Shown: piece after piece, positions 1-13,400 of the stretch
Position numbering within the stretch: the first letter of the stretch is position 1
Layout of the letters: each line of letters starts with the position of its first letter
Notes under the pieces: generated by a model
What the model saw: only the letters and a program-made list of their open reading frames with translations
What the model was told of the DNA's origin: nothing
The model's database searches: none
Assembly (NCBI GenBank): GCA_959347315.1
Contig: OY365806.1
Span: forward strand, 23,884,900 to 23,948,899
Direction of reading: 5' to 3'
Length of the DNA: 64,000 nt
DNA from: Bimastos eiseni
Taxonomy: Eukaryota; Annelida; Clitellata; Crassiclitellata; Lumbricidae
Position numbers and translations under genes: made by a program

Positions 1-648
1 TACCATACCTCACCGAATGTAAGATCCCTTTTAAACAGCAATCTTTTCAGAAGTTTTAACTTTGTCTCTGCATTAACAACATGCAACGAGCACCTTAGTG
101 ACATATACTGGTACATACACTGCTGTGGAATTCATTTGTTACATTTTTCTTCCTTTATAGTAGCTTTACTGAGATGTTAGCTAAATTGCATATCTGTCAT
201 CCTGCACAGATCATAATCATAACCAAATTTATCATTAAGGATAATTATAAGTTGTCTTCATTATATGAAGTAGTTCATCACTTGCTAATTACAATAAGAG
301 ACGTCTAAGCAGCCACAAGTCACATGTTAATATGAAAAGTTCCTCTTCACAATTCAGAATTCATTAGACAAAGATAAACTTGATATAAATGTGAAGTTTA
401 TTACAATAATAAAATTAGCAACACATGTAGATACAAGAACAGAACCAGTGACAAAAGCTAACAGCAGTAAGTCAGGTCAAGATTATATTATATAGTCTTA
501 GAATTTATTTCTACATACATGACAACGAGAAAAACTGAAAATGATGCATCTGCCAAGCAGACACTCGCATCTTGTACCTGCTTTGCACACTATTGCATCT
601 CAGCAGGAGGCCTTAATTCAACAGGGAAGATTCACAGCCAACTACACA
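1..648. other. Non-coding sequence downstream of the zinc-finger gene
   Basis: AT-rich sequence with no convincing exon on either strand. An AATAAA-like string lies near 405-410, so a neighbouring transcript could end here, but nothing else supports one. The overlapping ORFs starting near 519 and 541 run into a transposon-like element and are not considered genes. Confidence 0.4.
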
Positions 649-794
649 CAGAGGCGGCGATCCCAGAGGGTCGAGGGGGACAGTCCCCCCACCTTTTCCA
701 AAGAGGGGACACATTATACGTTTGTCCCCCCAACATTTTCTACCCCTCTCATTGGGTGTCCTCCCCCACCAGTCAAACTAGATCGCCGCCACTG
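649..794. mobile_element. Non-autonomous hAT-like MITE, 146 bp
   Basis: The ends form an inverted repeat: CAG(A/T)GGCGGCGATC at 649-662 and its complement at 781-794, with one mismatch in 14. The flanks read actacaca (641-648) and gctacaca (795-802), an 8-bp target duplication with one mismatch, which is the hAT superfamily size. The interior contains runs of G and C that can pair with each other and has no transposase. It lies just beyond the polyadenylation signal of the minus-strand gene. Confidence 0.65.
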
Positions 795-851
795 GCTACA
801 CATGAACTAACTAGGATAGGAACCAAGTAATTAACTTTTGCCACAGTTAAC

Positions 852-857
852 TTTATT
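852..857 (-). terminator. Polyadenylation signal of the zinc-finger gene
   Basis: The minus strand reads AATAAA here, about 95 bases after the stop codon at 955-953. This is the canonical hexamer at a reasonable distance for a short 3' UTR. The cleavage site is not visible. Confidence 0.55.
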
Positions 858-952
858 AAACAAGATCAGTCTTTGCAACAGTTCAAACACTGTAAGAACC
901 TCAAGCGAGGCAGGCCAATGTGACAAAACACAGAGAAAGTGGATGGAAAATC

Positions 953-1456
953 CTAAGGAAGAACAGCAGTTGAATCTCCTGTAGTGCCATGCAATCTCCT
1001 GGAGTCTTCCTCCTTGGCAGCAAACAAATACTGTATTACATCGAGCGGAATCTGACGTTGCGGCCCACTGACATGAATTAAAAATGTTCCGTCAGAATTT
1101 GTGAAGACTTGCGTGCCATTATCAGTGCTTGGTGTCAAACAGTCGGTGTCTTGCAGCTGTATGATGTGGTCAGTGGTCGGAAACACGAGCTCTGAAGTCG
1201 TCATCACATCCTCTGGCTGACCAACATGATCAGTGGAAAAAATGCTTGACTGAAGGCCATCAGCAGGAATGCAATTATCCACTGAATGAACAGAGATCAA
1301 AGATGAACCATCTGCGGAAACTGTGGCCGACGCTTTGTTTTCGGCCTTTTTGGTCAGATTGTAACCCTTACCATCAGAAAGAAGGGCACCACTTTCTTTG
1401 ATACGGTAATGACCAACTGACATGTCTAGTAATTTTGCCAAACGATCGCTACTCAG
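953..1456 (-). CDS. Zinc-finger gene exon 19 (last coding exon)
   Basis: Acceptor tatgttgcag|CTGAGT, phase 0; ends at TAG (955-953). Encodes 167 residues starting LSSDRLAKLLDMSVGHYRIK, then a Ser/Thr/Asp-rich region and a possible short helix near the end (DVIQYLFAAKEED). No recognised domain. It has the longest single open frame in this gene. Confidence 0.75.
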   Translation of the reverse strand: MSSDRLAKLLDMSVGHYRIKESGALLSDGKGYNLTKKAENKASATVSADGSSLISVHSVDNCIPADGLQSSIFSTDHVGQPEDVMTTSELVFPTTDHIIQLQDTDCLTPSTDNGTQVFTNSDGTFLIHVSGPQRQIPLDVIQYLFAAKEEDSRRLHGTTGDSTAVLP

Positions 1457-4400
1457 CTGCAACATAGAATGTTTGAGAATTTGCTCATATTATTTTAAGT
1501 TAAGATTAGTTACTAAAGTATCAGACCTAGCACCTTCACAAATCTAGTAAACTATTAAATTTTTCTTTGAATAAAGATGCAAGAGTGAAACGCATGCAAA
1601 TGGATTTTTCCTGACTCCAAACGCATTCCTAATCCATTTAGTTGGTTACAGAGTGCTAGCCTTGCAATGTAGATTAAGGGTTCCAGCCTTTTCTGAAATG
1701 GTCACCGAGTAGGGAACAACACAATTTGCCAAAATATAGAAAACCATGGAAAATAAAAAAATTAGTAACACCAATAAGAGCCTAAGTGGTAAGGAATATT
1801 TTGTGGTGGAGTTCTTTGTTGATAGTTGTTTAAATTTGAGGTTAAATAAACTCAACAGAGTTCAATAAAGAAATAAAGTGTGCAGAACAGAAGAAAAGTT
1901 ACACGAAAGTTTGACATACATACCTACATGCATGCATACATAAGGAAAAGAAAAAGTCATCTTGCTTTGCATGCTTCAATTGAGTATTGCTGATAAAAAA
2001 AAAACATAATAAATGAATGGCTGTACAGTACACAGAAGACTCCGATTGTCTACAGTCCCCAAATGCCTCAAGTCTGTATCACTTGACGGGCATTTAGTTA
2101 TAAAAATACTTACCACCATGATGGCATCTGGCTTGAGCCCTTGTTCAGATGTGTCATCAACATTGACTGGTTCCAGGCGCTCCGTGGTAACTCGCCTGAT
2201 CTGGTCATACAAAGACTCAAACTCAGACAACATCTCCGGTATTCGTAGTCCACCATTACTACGCTCCACTTTCATCTTTAGGAACTCCCAGAGTGTTACT
2301 TTTCTAACAAGCCGCGTTACCTGATCCTGCACATCACCGTACTCCTCGTACATCTGATAAAAATACAAAAGTACTAATAAAAACAGCAACATATAACAGG
2401 ACTTATTAAATATAAATATTATTAAATATAATAATATTATTAAATAATATAAATACTAAAGCTAAAATACAACAATGCACCTTGATTTGTACATAAGTAT
2501 TTGTACTTATGTATCTGAACACTTGTATAATAGCATTATTGATTATGCCTTACATTTTGCTACACACCGGTCATTAAAAAGTTAAGAGCTTCACAAAAGG
2601 CGCGGTAACATGGCTATCTAAGAGATGGCTATGCTACAGTACTACACTACAGATTGTATCATTTGGTAATTTAAATAGTGTCATCGCAAAACTCGAAAAA
2701 TGCAAAATAAATATGAAGGCTAATCCAACAAGACACAAAGTATATAGGCTGGAAGATTAGCTTTCATTGTCTCAAACAGACAAAAGCCAGCAAATTACAA
2801 CATAACTTATTCCATTTTCCAGTATAACCTCAAGAGCCTTATTTTGAATGGGTTCACAATCCCCACCTCATCTTGATTAATAAACTTAGCAATAATTAAA
2901 TTTGCAAAAGCATCAAACTCTAGTTAAATTTTGTGAACGAATTTTGCTTACGATACACGCAACCATTTTCACAATAATATTAAACATAAATTTGTACAGC
3001 ATTGTGGGGTTATTAAGCTGTAGAAATAGTCATTTGTTCATTAATTAATTAAAATAAAACCAATAGAAAAACAATTGAATACCTTTGATTTCTTTGTGGG
3101 GATGTGGCCTCCAGCGGAAGAGAGTTTCTTCACACGATAAAGAGTCTTGGGGTTGTTGGGTAATGCAGCAGCGACTGACTCATCCAGTTGAGTTGCATTT
3201 GGGAAGACAAGTGTAGTTACGGTTGACTCCGGCTGAGACATACAGGACATGTTGGCCAAATTGACAAGGCTTTCAATCGATGCCAATGTGTCATCTGGTT
3301 TCAGCAGGCTGTCTCCATGCGCAATATCCACTGAATATAGTCCTCGAGTCCAACCTATTAAAAGACAAGCACACAGCACCATGTGAGATCTGCTATCCTT
3401 ACATTTACCCCCTATATAATTGATTTAATCGTTAAAAAAGCTGAAATCACCAGAATCAATAAAAGTACAAGTATTCTGTTAATTCTTAAGTTTTCTTTCA
3501 AACATATTCAATTGACAAAGAAGGCATGCTCACGTTAATTTTTGTCAAAATATATCCACAACACAAATACATACATCATCATGTCTGCACATTTTTTCGT
3601 ACAACTCTCACAACTGTCATCTCTGGTAGAATAATTGGAAAATGCTATTTGAATTAAACATCTCAGTGTGTCTAAAGGTTTTCTGAATGCAACATGCTAT
3701 AGTTTATTTAGATATTTCAAATGGGGCGTGGTGGTGTAGTGGGATGTTCGGTGCCTTGTGTTCGGAGGATCGCAGCTTCGAACCCACCCCGAGTCACTGC
3801 GTAGCGACCTTGAACAAGTTGCTCACCCATAATTGTCTGTGAGGAAGACAACGGGAAACCACCTCACTCATCTCATCCCCGAGTTGCGTAAATCCAAATG
3901 GACCTGCCCTCGGGCAGAGAACTCATCATCACTCATATATTTTAGATGGTGACTTAAAACATAATGAACCTATTGGAAAAGGCAAGGATGGTTGTAATGG
4001 CTCTCTCTCATTTTGTATTTATTATAAAACAATATCTTCAATTTGAAACCCATGTTGCTGTTTGCCAAATTTCATCAACACTTATACGATAAATCATAAT
4101 TAGTGACCGGTATAACATATTTTAAAAACAGTAACACCGCTTAACATTGATTTTTGAAGAAATCACCAAATTATACCATCAATTTGTTAGGAACTTTAAC
4201 AGTAAAAATTGACTTGCTGTAGGACTTCTCCACATGTTAGAAATGCATGTTGCAGAATGCAAGTAATGATAATTAGAGCAATTTCTAACAAGGATTTCAT
4301 GAGAAAATCACAGAATAACACCACGGCTCACTGGCTCAAGTTTTTTTATCACTTGACCTTTGTTCAAAGGTGTCATATAATAAAAACATAGAAAATGACC

Positions 4401-7400
4401 TTGCTTTCTTTTCCGCCGAGCAATAACTCTTCGCTTCAGCATCTTTGGCTTCGATAGGACAGAACTTGCATCGCTCAGCTGGCTGTTGTTGTATGGCAGG
4501 CCATAGCCAACGTTTGTTGCATGCTTAGTCGTCTTACTATGCTCCTTTAGATCTTTGTGATGAGCTCTGATAAGCACCCGACAGTATAGACAGCGGGCCT
4601 TGAATATGTCACCCTCAACGGGGGCTATCCATCCTTTCGAAAAACACGAATGAAACAGTAAACATTACTATGTCATCATAGATCAAATCAAAATATTTTA
4701 CCCAAAATCTGTTTTACATAAAATGGTTGGGTGCATAAGAGACAGAAGAGTACTCATAGCTAGAAATGAAGATCATACTTAATCATAGAGTATTATTTAT
4801 GACAATCAGTGTGATTATCACCACATTGTCTTCATATTATTAATACACTACCATTCTCATGATCACGATCATCATCAGTCATCGCCCCATGTAAGCAGAC
4901 AATCATATAGCACTCATTAAGCATTTCTCAAAGGCACTGCCCCCACACAAGACTAAATGATGTCAGAGATCTTCACAAATGATTGTTCATTCACAGGTAA
5001 ATGATGTTTTAAAGTAAATCTTATCTGGTGGGCTCTTGCAAACATGTATAGCATCAATGGGTCTCCCTCAGTTTTAAAGCTGACAACATCATAGGAGCTG
5101 CTACCATGCCTTGCATTATAGACAGGCAATGAAGACAGTCTCTGAATCTTTCATATGCACACAGTTAAGCTCAATCGCAGGCATTGACCGGTGGCAGAAA
5201 GCGCTGCATTCAAATGCCTCTGTTATTATAAGTGCCACTATCTTGATACCATCTATCTTGAAGACATTGACTTGTCAGTGGATCACGTTATACACAGTCA
5301 AACACAGTTAGTTTATGGCTATGGCCAGTCCCAATGATGTCCAAACAGTCCAATCCAAAGAATCAGACTAAGTAATGGCAGTCACACCTCAATGACAAGA
5401 GACCAGAGCCAGACCATCAACCCTCATTGCATCCAGTCACTCAAAATCCAAAATAGACTCAACAATATGTTCCGTATGTAGACACTACACTCAAGGCTCA
5501 TTTGCCCAACCACCAAAAATAGGTCTGAAATAAACTTATAACTAATACAATGCAGAGCAAATGCAGAATATAACTGAAATAGACAAAAAGAGGTGAAACA
5601 CACAGATGGGAAAATATTTCAAAGTATATTTTACCACGAAAATTCGAATCTAATTCCCAGGCTTTTCTGTACTTCTGCTTGTACCGATCCCATGAACTTC
5701 GGCTGAGAAAGTAACAAGGATTCTGCTTTGACTGGAAAGAACAAAATACATCTGAATTGCTGGCTGCAAAGAATCTCATCCTCCACAGATCCAGTATGCT
5801 TGGACACAGCATCTTCTAAAACATCTGCAAGTGACTGCTTGATATTAGTATAATATATGCTGTAAGACTATTCACATGTCTCAACTTCATTTCTTTGATG
5901 CTACTACTCCAGGAACTCTCAACATTATGTCTACTATCAGCTCTAGTTGGGAATCCATCGGTTGGGTGCCACGTGTCTGCGGGGGCTTGCCAGTGGTGAG
6001 TCTTCCTGTTATCTGAGCAACATACACTTCTTGATTAGTTTTTTGCTCTTGGAGACTTCAACAATCAACAGCATTTGGGTTGGCACAGACAGCACTTTTG
6101 TGAAGCACTTAAGGTGTAGGTGCTCAAATATATATCATTCTATCCATACAATTTCCATCTGAAGAACAACATACAGCAATTACTCGGCATTGGCAAGTAC
6201 TGGTAAAGAAGATGAAATATAATGACTACCATGATGAAGATAAATTATAATAACTACCATGATGTGTTCACCGTTCAGGCACATCAAAAGTATGGTATAT
6301 GCCAAAACCATCACAGTCTAGGACTGTTAGCAGCTGGTTTTCCAATAAATAAAAAATTTTTTTTGGCAATATCTGATCAGCTGTATATAAAAAATTCTGC
6401 TTATTACTCTAATTTATCATGCCACAAAATGCTCTGAAAAAACATGTTACCAAACCTTTCGATCTGCAGCACTGTTGGAAGTTTTCAATCTCTTCCAGTT
6501 GCCTACAAAGTAAATGCACAAATGAATATTTGAATAATTATCAACAAATTAAGAAATGAACATCGCAAACTTGGTTGGGCTGAAAAATCACAAACACTCA
6601 AAATGAACAAATAACAGATATAAGACAAGACTGAAATCCATGCTACATCACGTCAAAATGTGCATCTATTAGCCTGTAGTTATAATCTCCAAATTACTAA
6701 AGTGCTTCTCTAAAAAGCTAAGTGCTGCAGGGATCAAGTTCACTCACGAGTGCTGCGAAGAGGTTCATAGAGTGATGCCCAGTGGAGTAAACAGAGAGAG
6801 AGGAGACAGAGCAATTGCTAAGTCAGTCATGTTAAAGACAAGAAAGCTTGGAATGCAGAGATTCGGATGGATTAAGTTAGGAAATCTTGAAAAGGTGAGA
6901 CTTGTGGGGTGATAAGTAAAGGATCCTGAGGCAGATGGTGGTAAGTCAGTGGCAGTATTAGTGTATATGCGGAATTCAGAGAGAAGTTCGTTCCATAGTT
7001 AAGGAGCAGTGTGGGCTGTGGATCAGCTGGAGAACCTGAGGCATGCACTTGAGGAGAATGGGAGACAGTGAGATAGGATGATGAAGAGTGGAGATGCTGG
7101 ATGGTGAGGAGTTTGTAAAGTATTCTGGGTGGGAGTACTGTAGTAAGCCGTACGTTAGCGATAGGACTTTGAAGTGGATGCACTCAAGGAATTGCAGCCG
7201 GTCTAGTGCTTGGCTGTCCCTGGTGACAGCTTGACATAATTCTAATGCCACCCAACTCTTTATATCATCTTCTCTGGGCAGATCTTTCTCCTTCATCCAT
7301 TGCTCAACTACTCAATGTGGTCAATCTAATCTAATGCCAACAGACCTGCTGTCATGATTCTAATGACACTAATAGAAATACTAAATGTAAATACATGGCA

Positions 7401-10400
7401 AAATGCATGAGGTGTCACTTCCTTGCATCCATTTCCACACTAGAAAAAGCGCTGAATCCTTGTAGAACGAAATGTAGTCTCACCTGGTTGAACTGATTCC
7501 TCATCGGTTAAACTAGATTCTTCAGCCGAATCTTTTGTATCGAAGTCACCATTGTCATGCATCATTGCACTGGTTGCGTGCTTGGTCGACTCGGCATGGT
7601 GCTTTAGATCTTTGTAGTGAGCACGCAGTTCAACCCGGCACCAACGACATCTTGCTCGATACACATTCCCAGCGACAGGTGCAACCCAGTCTGAAATAAA
7701 GATATTCTGTCAGCAGGACAGCAGGTCTGGTGGCATTAGAAGCAAGGTTATTTGTCAGTTTCATGGTTCTGAACTTATTAAAAAAAGGTCCATTTGATGA
7801 ATATATGTCTGTACCAAGCTCCTATAATGTCCATATAATGCAATAGTCAAAAAATCTGGCAGTTTGTTGTTGAAAAGATTTCAATTAATTTTTTTAATTA
7901 AATTAACTACCATATACAAATTATACAATCTATAAATTCTTCATTTATACTGTTACAATGCACATAGCACCAGTCAAGGTTCACCTCTAAGCAAAATCCC
8001 TATCCAAAGTCAAAGGGCTCAGGTCAGAACCAGCTGACACCCATGCAGCCTCAACACCGGCCTTAGGGGACAAGAACATACATCAGCTTATCACTATATC
8101 TGATTCTGCCTCCAGAATATACTTTGAATTAGTTCAAGCAGTTCTAAAAGTGATTAAGAGTTTCACCAGCAGAATCTACAGCAATCTCTGCAACACATAC
8201 CACGAAGTACTGGATCACTGTTCCACCTCATCACATATTTCTGTGGATATCTTTTCACCTGCATTGGGTCATCGTCTTCATTTCCGTTGAGCTGTCATAA
8301 CATATGCATCAAATTTAAACTCCATAAACACTAGAACTGAAATGAAGGCTGTGTACTGATGGATTTAAGTGTTACTTAAACTAAAGTTCTACCATAGTAA
8401 ATAATTAAACTAACCTTCACCAGGAATCGACACAAATTTTAAACAAATTAGGAGCATCGACATGATCTCTGCAGAGTAGGTCAGGGTATTAAAGGATCAA
8501 AAATTCTACAAACGAGGCCCAAGGCGGGTCAAGCCCTCATGGCTTTTAAGGAAGCAAAGAGAAAAATACATAAAACCAATCTGCTAAATAGTAAGAAAAA
8601 CAGCATAAAAATAGATCAAAATGAAATGTCTAAATCCTAGTTCAAACATTGCACGTACCTTTTTTGCAGCTGAATCATCTGTGCCAACCAGTGAGGATTC
8701 TGATTTTGACATCCATTCAGCCGTGTCCACTGATGCCGTTGTCGAGCGAACAGCTGAGAATCAAAACCATGCAAATCAGATGGAAAACAACAGAGCATAA
8801 CATAAGTGCACAAAGACAATAACTTATATTGTGTAACCAATAACTTACATGTTCAATCAATAAGTCAATGAAGAAATTGAGAGTAATTGAATACCTAACA
8901 ATGGATATTGTAAACATAACTAAAAAAATTACAGTCCATTGGAAATGTTAATTATGATGCATCATGTTCTTGTATAAATTTCCAACATACCAACGGCTTA
9001 GTTGGATAGATTACAACAGCTTAAAGATATCAAAGACTTCACTTCAAGTGAAGTGTTCATACAGTTTTCACCGTAGCATGGGATGGATGTTATGATTAGC
9101 AACAGTTTCCAATGTTAATGATATTCTATGGCTACAAGGAAGAGTCAATTCACAGATAAATGAAATTGAAGTGAAACTGTTCACTAAACATTGGAGACTT
9201 CATTAACATGGAGCATATAATACATTATTTAGTGCCACCATACGATTTATTAATCATTTCCATTTGTCACAAAATGTCATCATAACTGTTAACTAAATAG
9301 CAGAACTGGACTCGCACCTTTAACTGGAATGCCACATGCGCCAAATTGGTACGCTTCATTATTGCTGCAATCAGGTCCAGCTTTTTCATCACTTTCAGCC
9401 AACTCTTGTTTGCAGCAAACAGCATCTGCAATGTGATCAAACTTTATTAGTTTTAACAATTCTGTTGGTAACACTTAGGAAATGGATAACTTAAATAAGA
9501 TCTGGTGACAACTTCAATTCCTAAAAAATCTCAAAATATTCTGGCCTCGAACAATCGACCTGCCAGCATAATTCTCCACAAAAATTTATCAATGTAGTAT
9601 AAGAAAGACACAGATGGCCACTTTATCCCTCTGTTGTCACTCTTCTGACCAACAACAGCATAAGTCAAAGCATTAAAATCACAGCAAGAACTATAATCAT
9701 AAAGTATCGTATGAATGGCGTTAATTTTGCACAACAGTGCTATAAAAATTGTCTTATTATTAATTATTACTATTAATTAAGTAAATTAATACAGTGCTTC
9801 ATTAAGACACAGTGAACTGTTCTTTACCCAGCAGGAATGAAATAAATGCCAGTAAAATAAGTAGACCAGGAAAATATTTTAGAAAAACTTACCTACAAGT
9901 GAAGATAAAGATAAAAAACAAAATAATCACACAGTCTGATGATATTGCATTTAACACCTGCTCACTGCTCAAGTGCTCACTGCTCAAGAGCTCACTGCTC
10001 AAGTGTTCAGTGCTCACTGCTCAAGTGTTCAGTGCTCACTGCTCAAGTGTTCAGTGCTCACTGCTCAAGTGTTCAGTGCTCCCGCAACATCCTTCAAAGC
10101 AACTTTAAAAAAGAGATAATAGGCAACTAAAATACTTTAGGATTTCTAATAGGTCCAACCTAGTTCTTCTGTTGTCTGCACAAAGCCCTTACTCCTCTGT
10201 GTCTTTGACTTGTTAAGACTGGAACCTGAACCATTGGGCTGATTGTTGCTGCTACACTTCAACTGGTGAACAACATTGTTCCTGTGTCCTGGAACCAGAC
10301 GCTGATGCTGAAGAGAGTTGATGTTCACTGTGTTAGGAACAGTACAAAGCGAGATATTTCAAAGCGATCATTACCAGTACAATAAAGTACCAGAATACAG

Positions 10401-13400
10401 GCCGATTTAAGTTAAGAGTCGGGTTATAAGACTTAATCATGATGACCACAATTGGCCAAGTGTACTATAAGCACACAATGACAATTGTATCAATCCCTTA
10501 TCTGACCTATTTATTCAACTCTTTAGCACCAGCATTGTTCCTGATAAATATCATCACCCACAGGTGGATCAAATGAAAACATTTAAAATCCTCAGCGATA
10601 CATACATGCTATACATTATTGGGGATATTGTGATAGCCAAGTGGTAAGCATGATGGGCTGTCAAGTGGGAGGCTGCATGATCAGTTTCCAGCCAGGGCAA
10701 AATGTGCCTCAGATTTCAGTTCAACCTTAGCCCCATGGTCAATTCAGTTATGCTGACTAGACACTGTTGGCTGGAAGATGAAACAGCATGGAAGAGAACT
10801 GGTCACTCACCCTTGTATGTTGAGACTATAAGAAATAGAGTTTCCAATGCTTTATACCTATGGCTGCCTCACAGGACAGTGAAACACTATAACAACAAGT
10901 TGCATCTTAAAATAAAAGAATCATCCACATTCCACAAATGAAAAATCCTGATGGTAAATCGAACATATATATCTAGCCACAAGTATGGCTATATAAGAAG
11001 TCTGTTTCCATTTGCCTGATTGAATTGTCAGTAAGCGAACCTTAACAAATTACACATTAAAATCTTCACATCCAACATTTATGACTGAAATATGACTGTC
11101 ACCTTGTTGAATTGATTCCTTGCCTAATACACCGGGCGTTTGAGCTGAAACTTTAGTCTTGGCAGCTGCACTGTACAACTGTGCTTTAGTTGTATGCTTG
11201 ACTGATGACAGGTGGTGTTTGAGATCTTTGTAATTGGCACAAAGTTCAACCCAGCACAATCGACATTGTGCATGGAAAACGTTTCCAGGGACAGGTGCCA
11301 CCCAGTCTGAAGCATCATGCACCAATGTTACTTTGAGAGCACAAGAAGAAACACAGTGTCATTTATCTATAATATATTTATCTGTAATATATTTATCTAT
11401 AATATATTTATCTATAATATATTTATCTATAATATATTTACTACACAAGCAAATGAGATTAGAGAAAGGAAAGACAGTAACAGTTTTCTTAAAGAAAACC
11501 TTTATCAGAACCATTTATGGAGCATGTCATAATTGGTCAAAAATACTGATTACACACCAAATTGCCAAAATAGGAAGTGCATGCATATCCATAAAACAAC
11601 CATTGTTTCTTACCTCGAAGCATCGGGTCGTTGTTCCAACTGCTGAGATACCGCTGCACAGAATTCAAAGCAGGCACAGGAACATACTCCTGATTCACAG
11701 TATCCTATTAGATAACACATTTTGTGTAATTGGCAGTGGTAAATAAGGCTGTCAAAAAATGTTGAAATGATGACCTGGGTACCCGTCGACCCACCGCATG
11801 CATATTTTGTTAGGAAATGTAGAAAATTGCTCATTTTTACGGAATGTCAGGCACCCGAGAATCGATTTCATTGCCCGGGCAGTCAGCCAATATGACCGTC
11901 GGAATATTGCTGGCATATGCTCGGGTAAAATCGCGCATTTTTAGCGGAATGTCGTTACTCGAGAACCGATTTTCATTGCCCAGGCACTCAGCCATTATGA
12001 CCAAGGCAATATTTGTGGCATGTGTTCAGGTAAAATCACGCATTTTTACGGAATTTCGGGTACCAGAAAACCGATTTCATTACCCGGGTAGTCAGCTTCG
12101 GTCGGGTACCCGTTGACAGCCTTAGTGGTAAATACAAATCAGAAACAATTACACAACGTCAAGGTATCAACCATGACATTATTAAGTTGATATAAGAAAC
12201 CTACGCTATCACAGTGTTTTCTTATTTACTTAATAAAAACTATAATCATTTAAATATCATTCAATGCAGTAAATAATATTTCTCTAAACAAGCACTCTTG
12301 CACTATGTGTGTGTGTGGATAATTGCAAAACCTAGAATAAGCCTTTGTCAAACCCGTATGCTTATCGCCACAATCAATCAATCAATCAATTTTCGTTTCT
12401 TCAGATATCATTCTGACAAAAACGCAGTTTGTTACAATAGTCATACATGTAGCCTGCATACTAAAATTTAGCCAGCTTTCGTCCAATCAGAAAATCAGAA
12501 AGATTGAGAAATTTATTAGCCTTTTGCATGATTGGTGATGGCCAATGATAGGCCATGATAGCTACCAAGATCTGCCCTTCTGCAACATCTCAAGTATCAA
12601 CTCATTAATGATCCAAATGGTAGTCATAACAACAGACCAATTTACCAGTTGTTCCGTTGCTGCTGTTGTATTTGCATTTGAAACAATGAAACTTTGATCA
12701 CAAGACTACACTTGATAGTTGGATTACAATAAATAATAAATTTTACTAAGCAGTTGAAATGGACCTTGTTACCTTTTCTGAAGATAATCTATCTGTGTTG
12801 GGAGTGGTTTCAAGTTCTGCTTGTTGCAATAACCGGCCATCAGTCACTTGAATTATTTCTGTGGAAAAACAACAGTCCACAATTAGCAGATACACACATG
12901 AACATCAAAACAATAACAAGCCTTCTATCCGTTCATCTGCCCATGGATTATTGCCGGTTCGCCATATGGGCACTGCTATGGTCCAAACAAGCTTTGCTCA
13001 TGTAGGCACATCCATTTGGACTATGCTTCCCCTCACCCTTAGGGCGGAGTTCCTCATTCTCTCCCCTGTTCAGTCTCGGAAGTGCTTGAAGACCTTCTTG
13101 TTTACTACCTAGTCACCGACTTGGATTGGGACTGCTGCTGATTTGAGAGGCGCTTTAAAAATGTTCATTTGCAATTACAATTATATTGATGACAATAAGC
13201 AACACATAAACGTTTAATGGCGCTCCATGTTAAAATGACCTCACTGCTGTCATACATTTTACCATATCAATGTCATATATTTTAGTCATAGTTCTGTTCG
13301 TAGCAATACTTGTGGTGTTTGTCTACCTTTCACCAGTGTTGAACAGTCAGTTTTAAAAAGCAATTACTTATAGTAACTAGTCATAAGGCTCGAAAATCAA

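Noticed and set aside
519..830. Two overlapping plus-strand ORFs of 103 and 89 codons
   Set aside because: They run through the 649-794 MITE, overlap each other in different frames and have no recognisable product.
5732..5812. Third copy of the DAVCCKQEL exon upstream of exon 15
   Set aside because: An aag|ATGCTGTG string resembles the start of exons 5 and 10, but the frame diverges at once and only about 20 bases would be left for an intron before exon 15.
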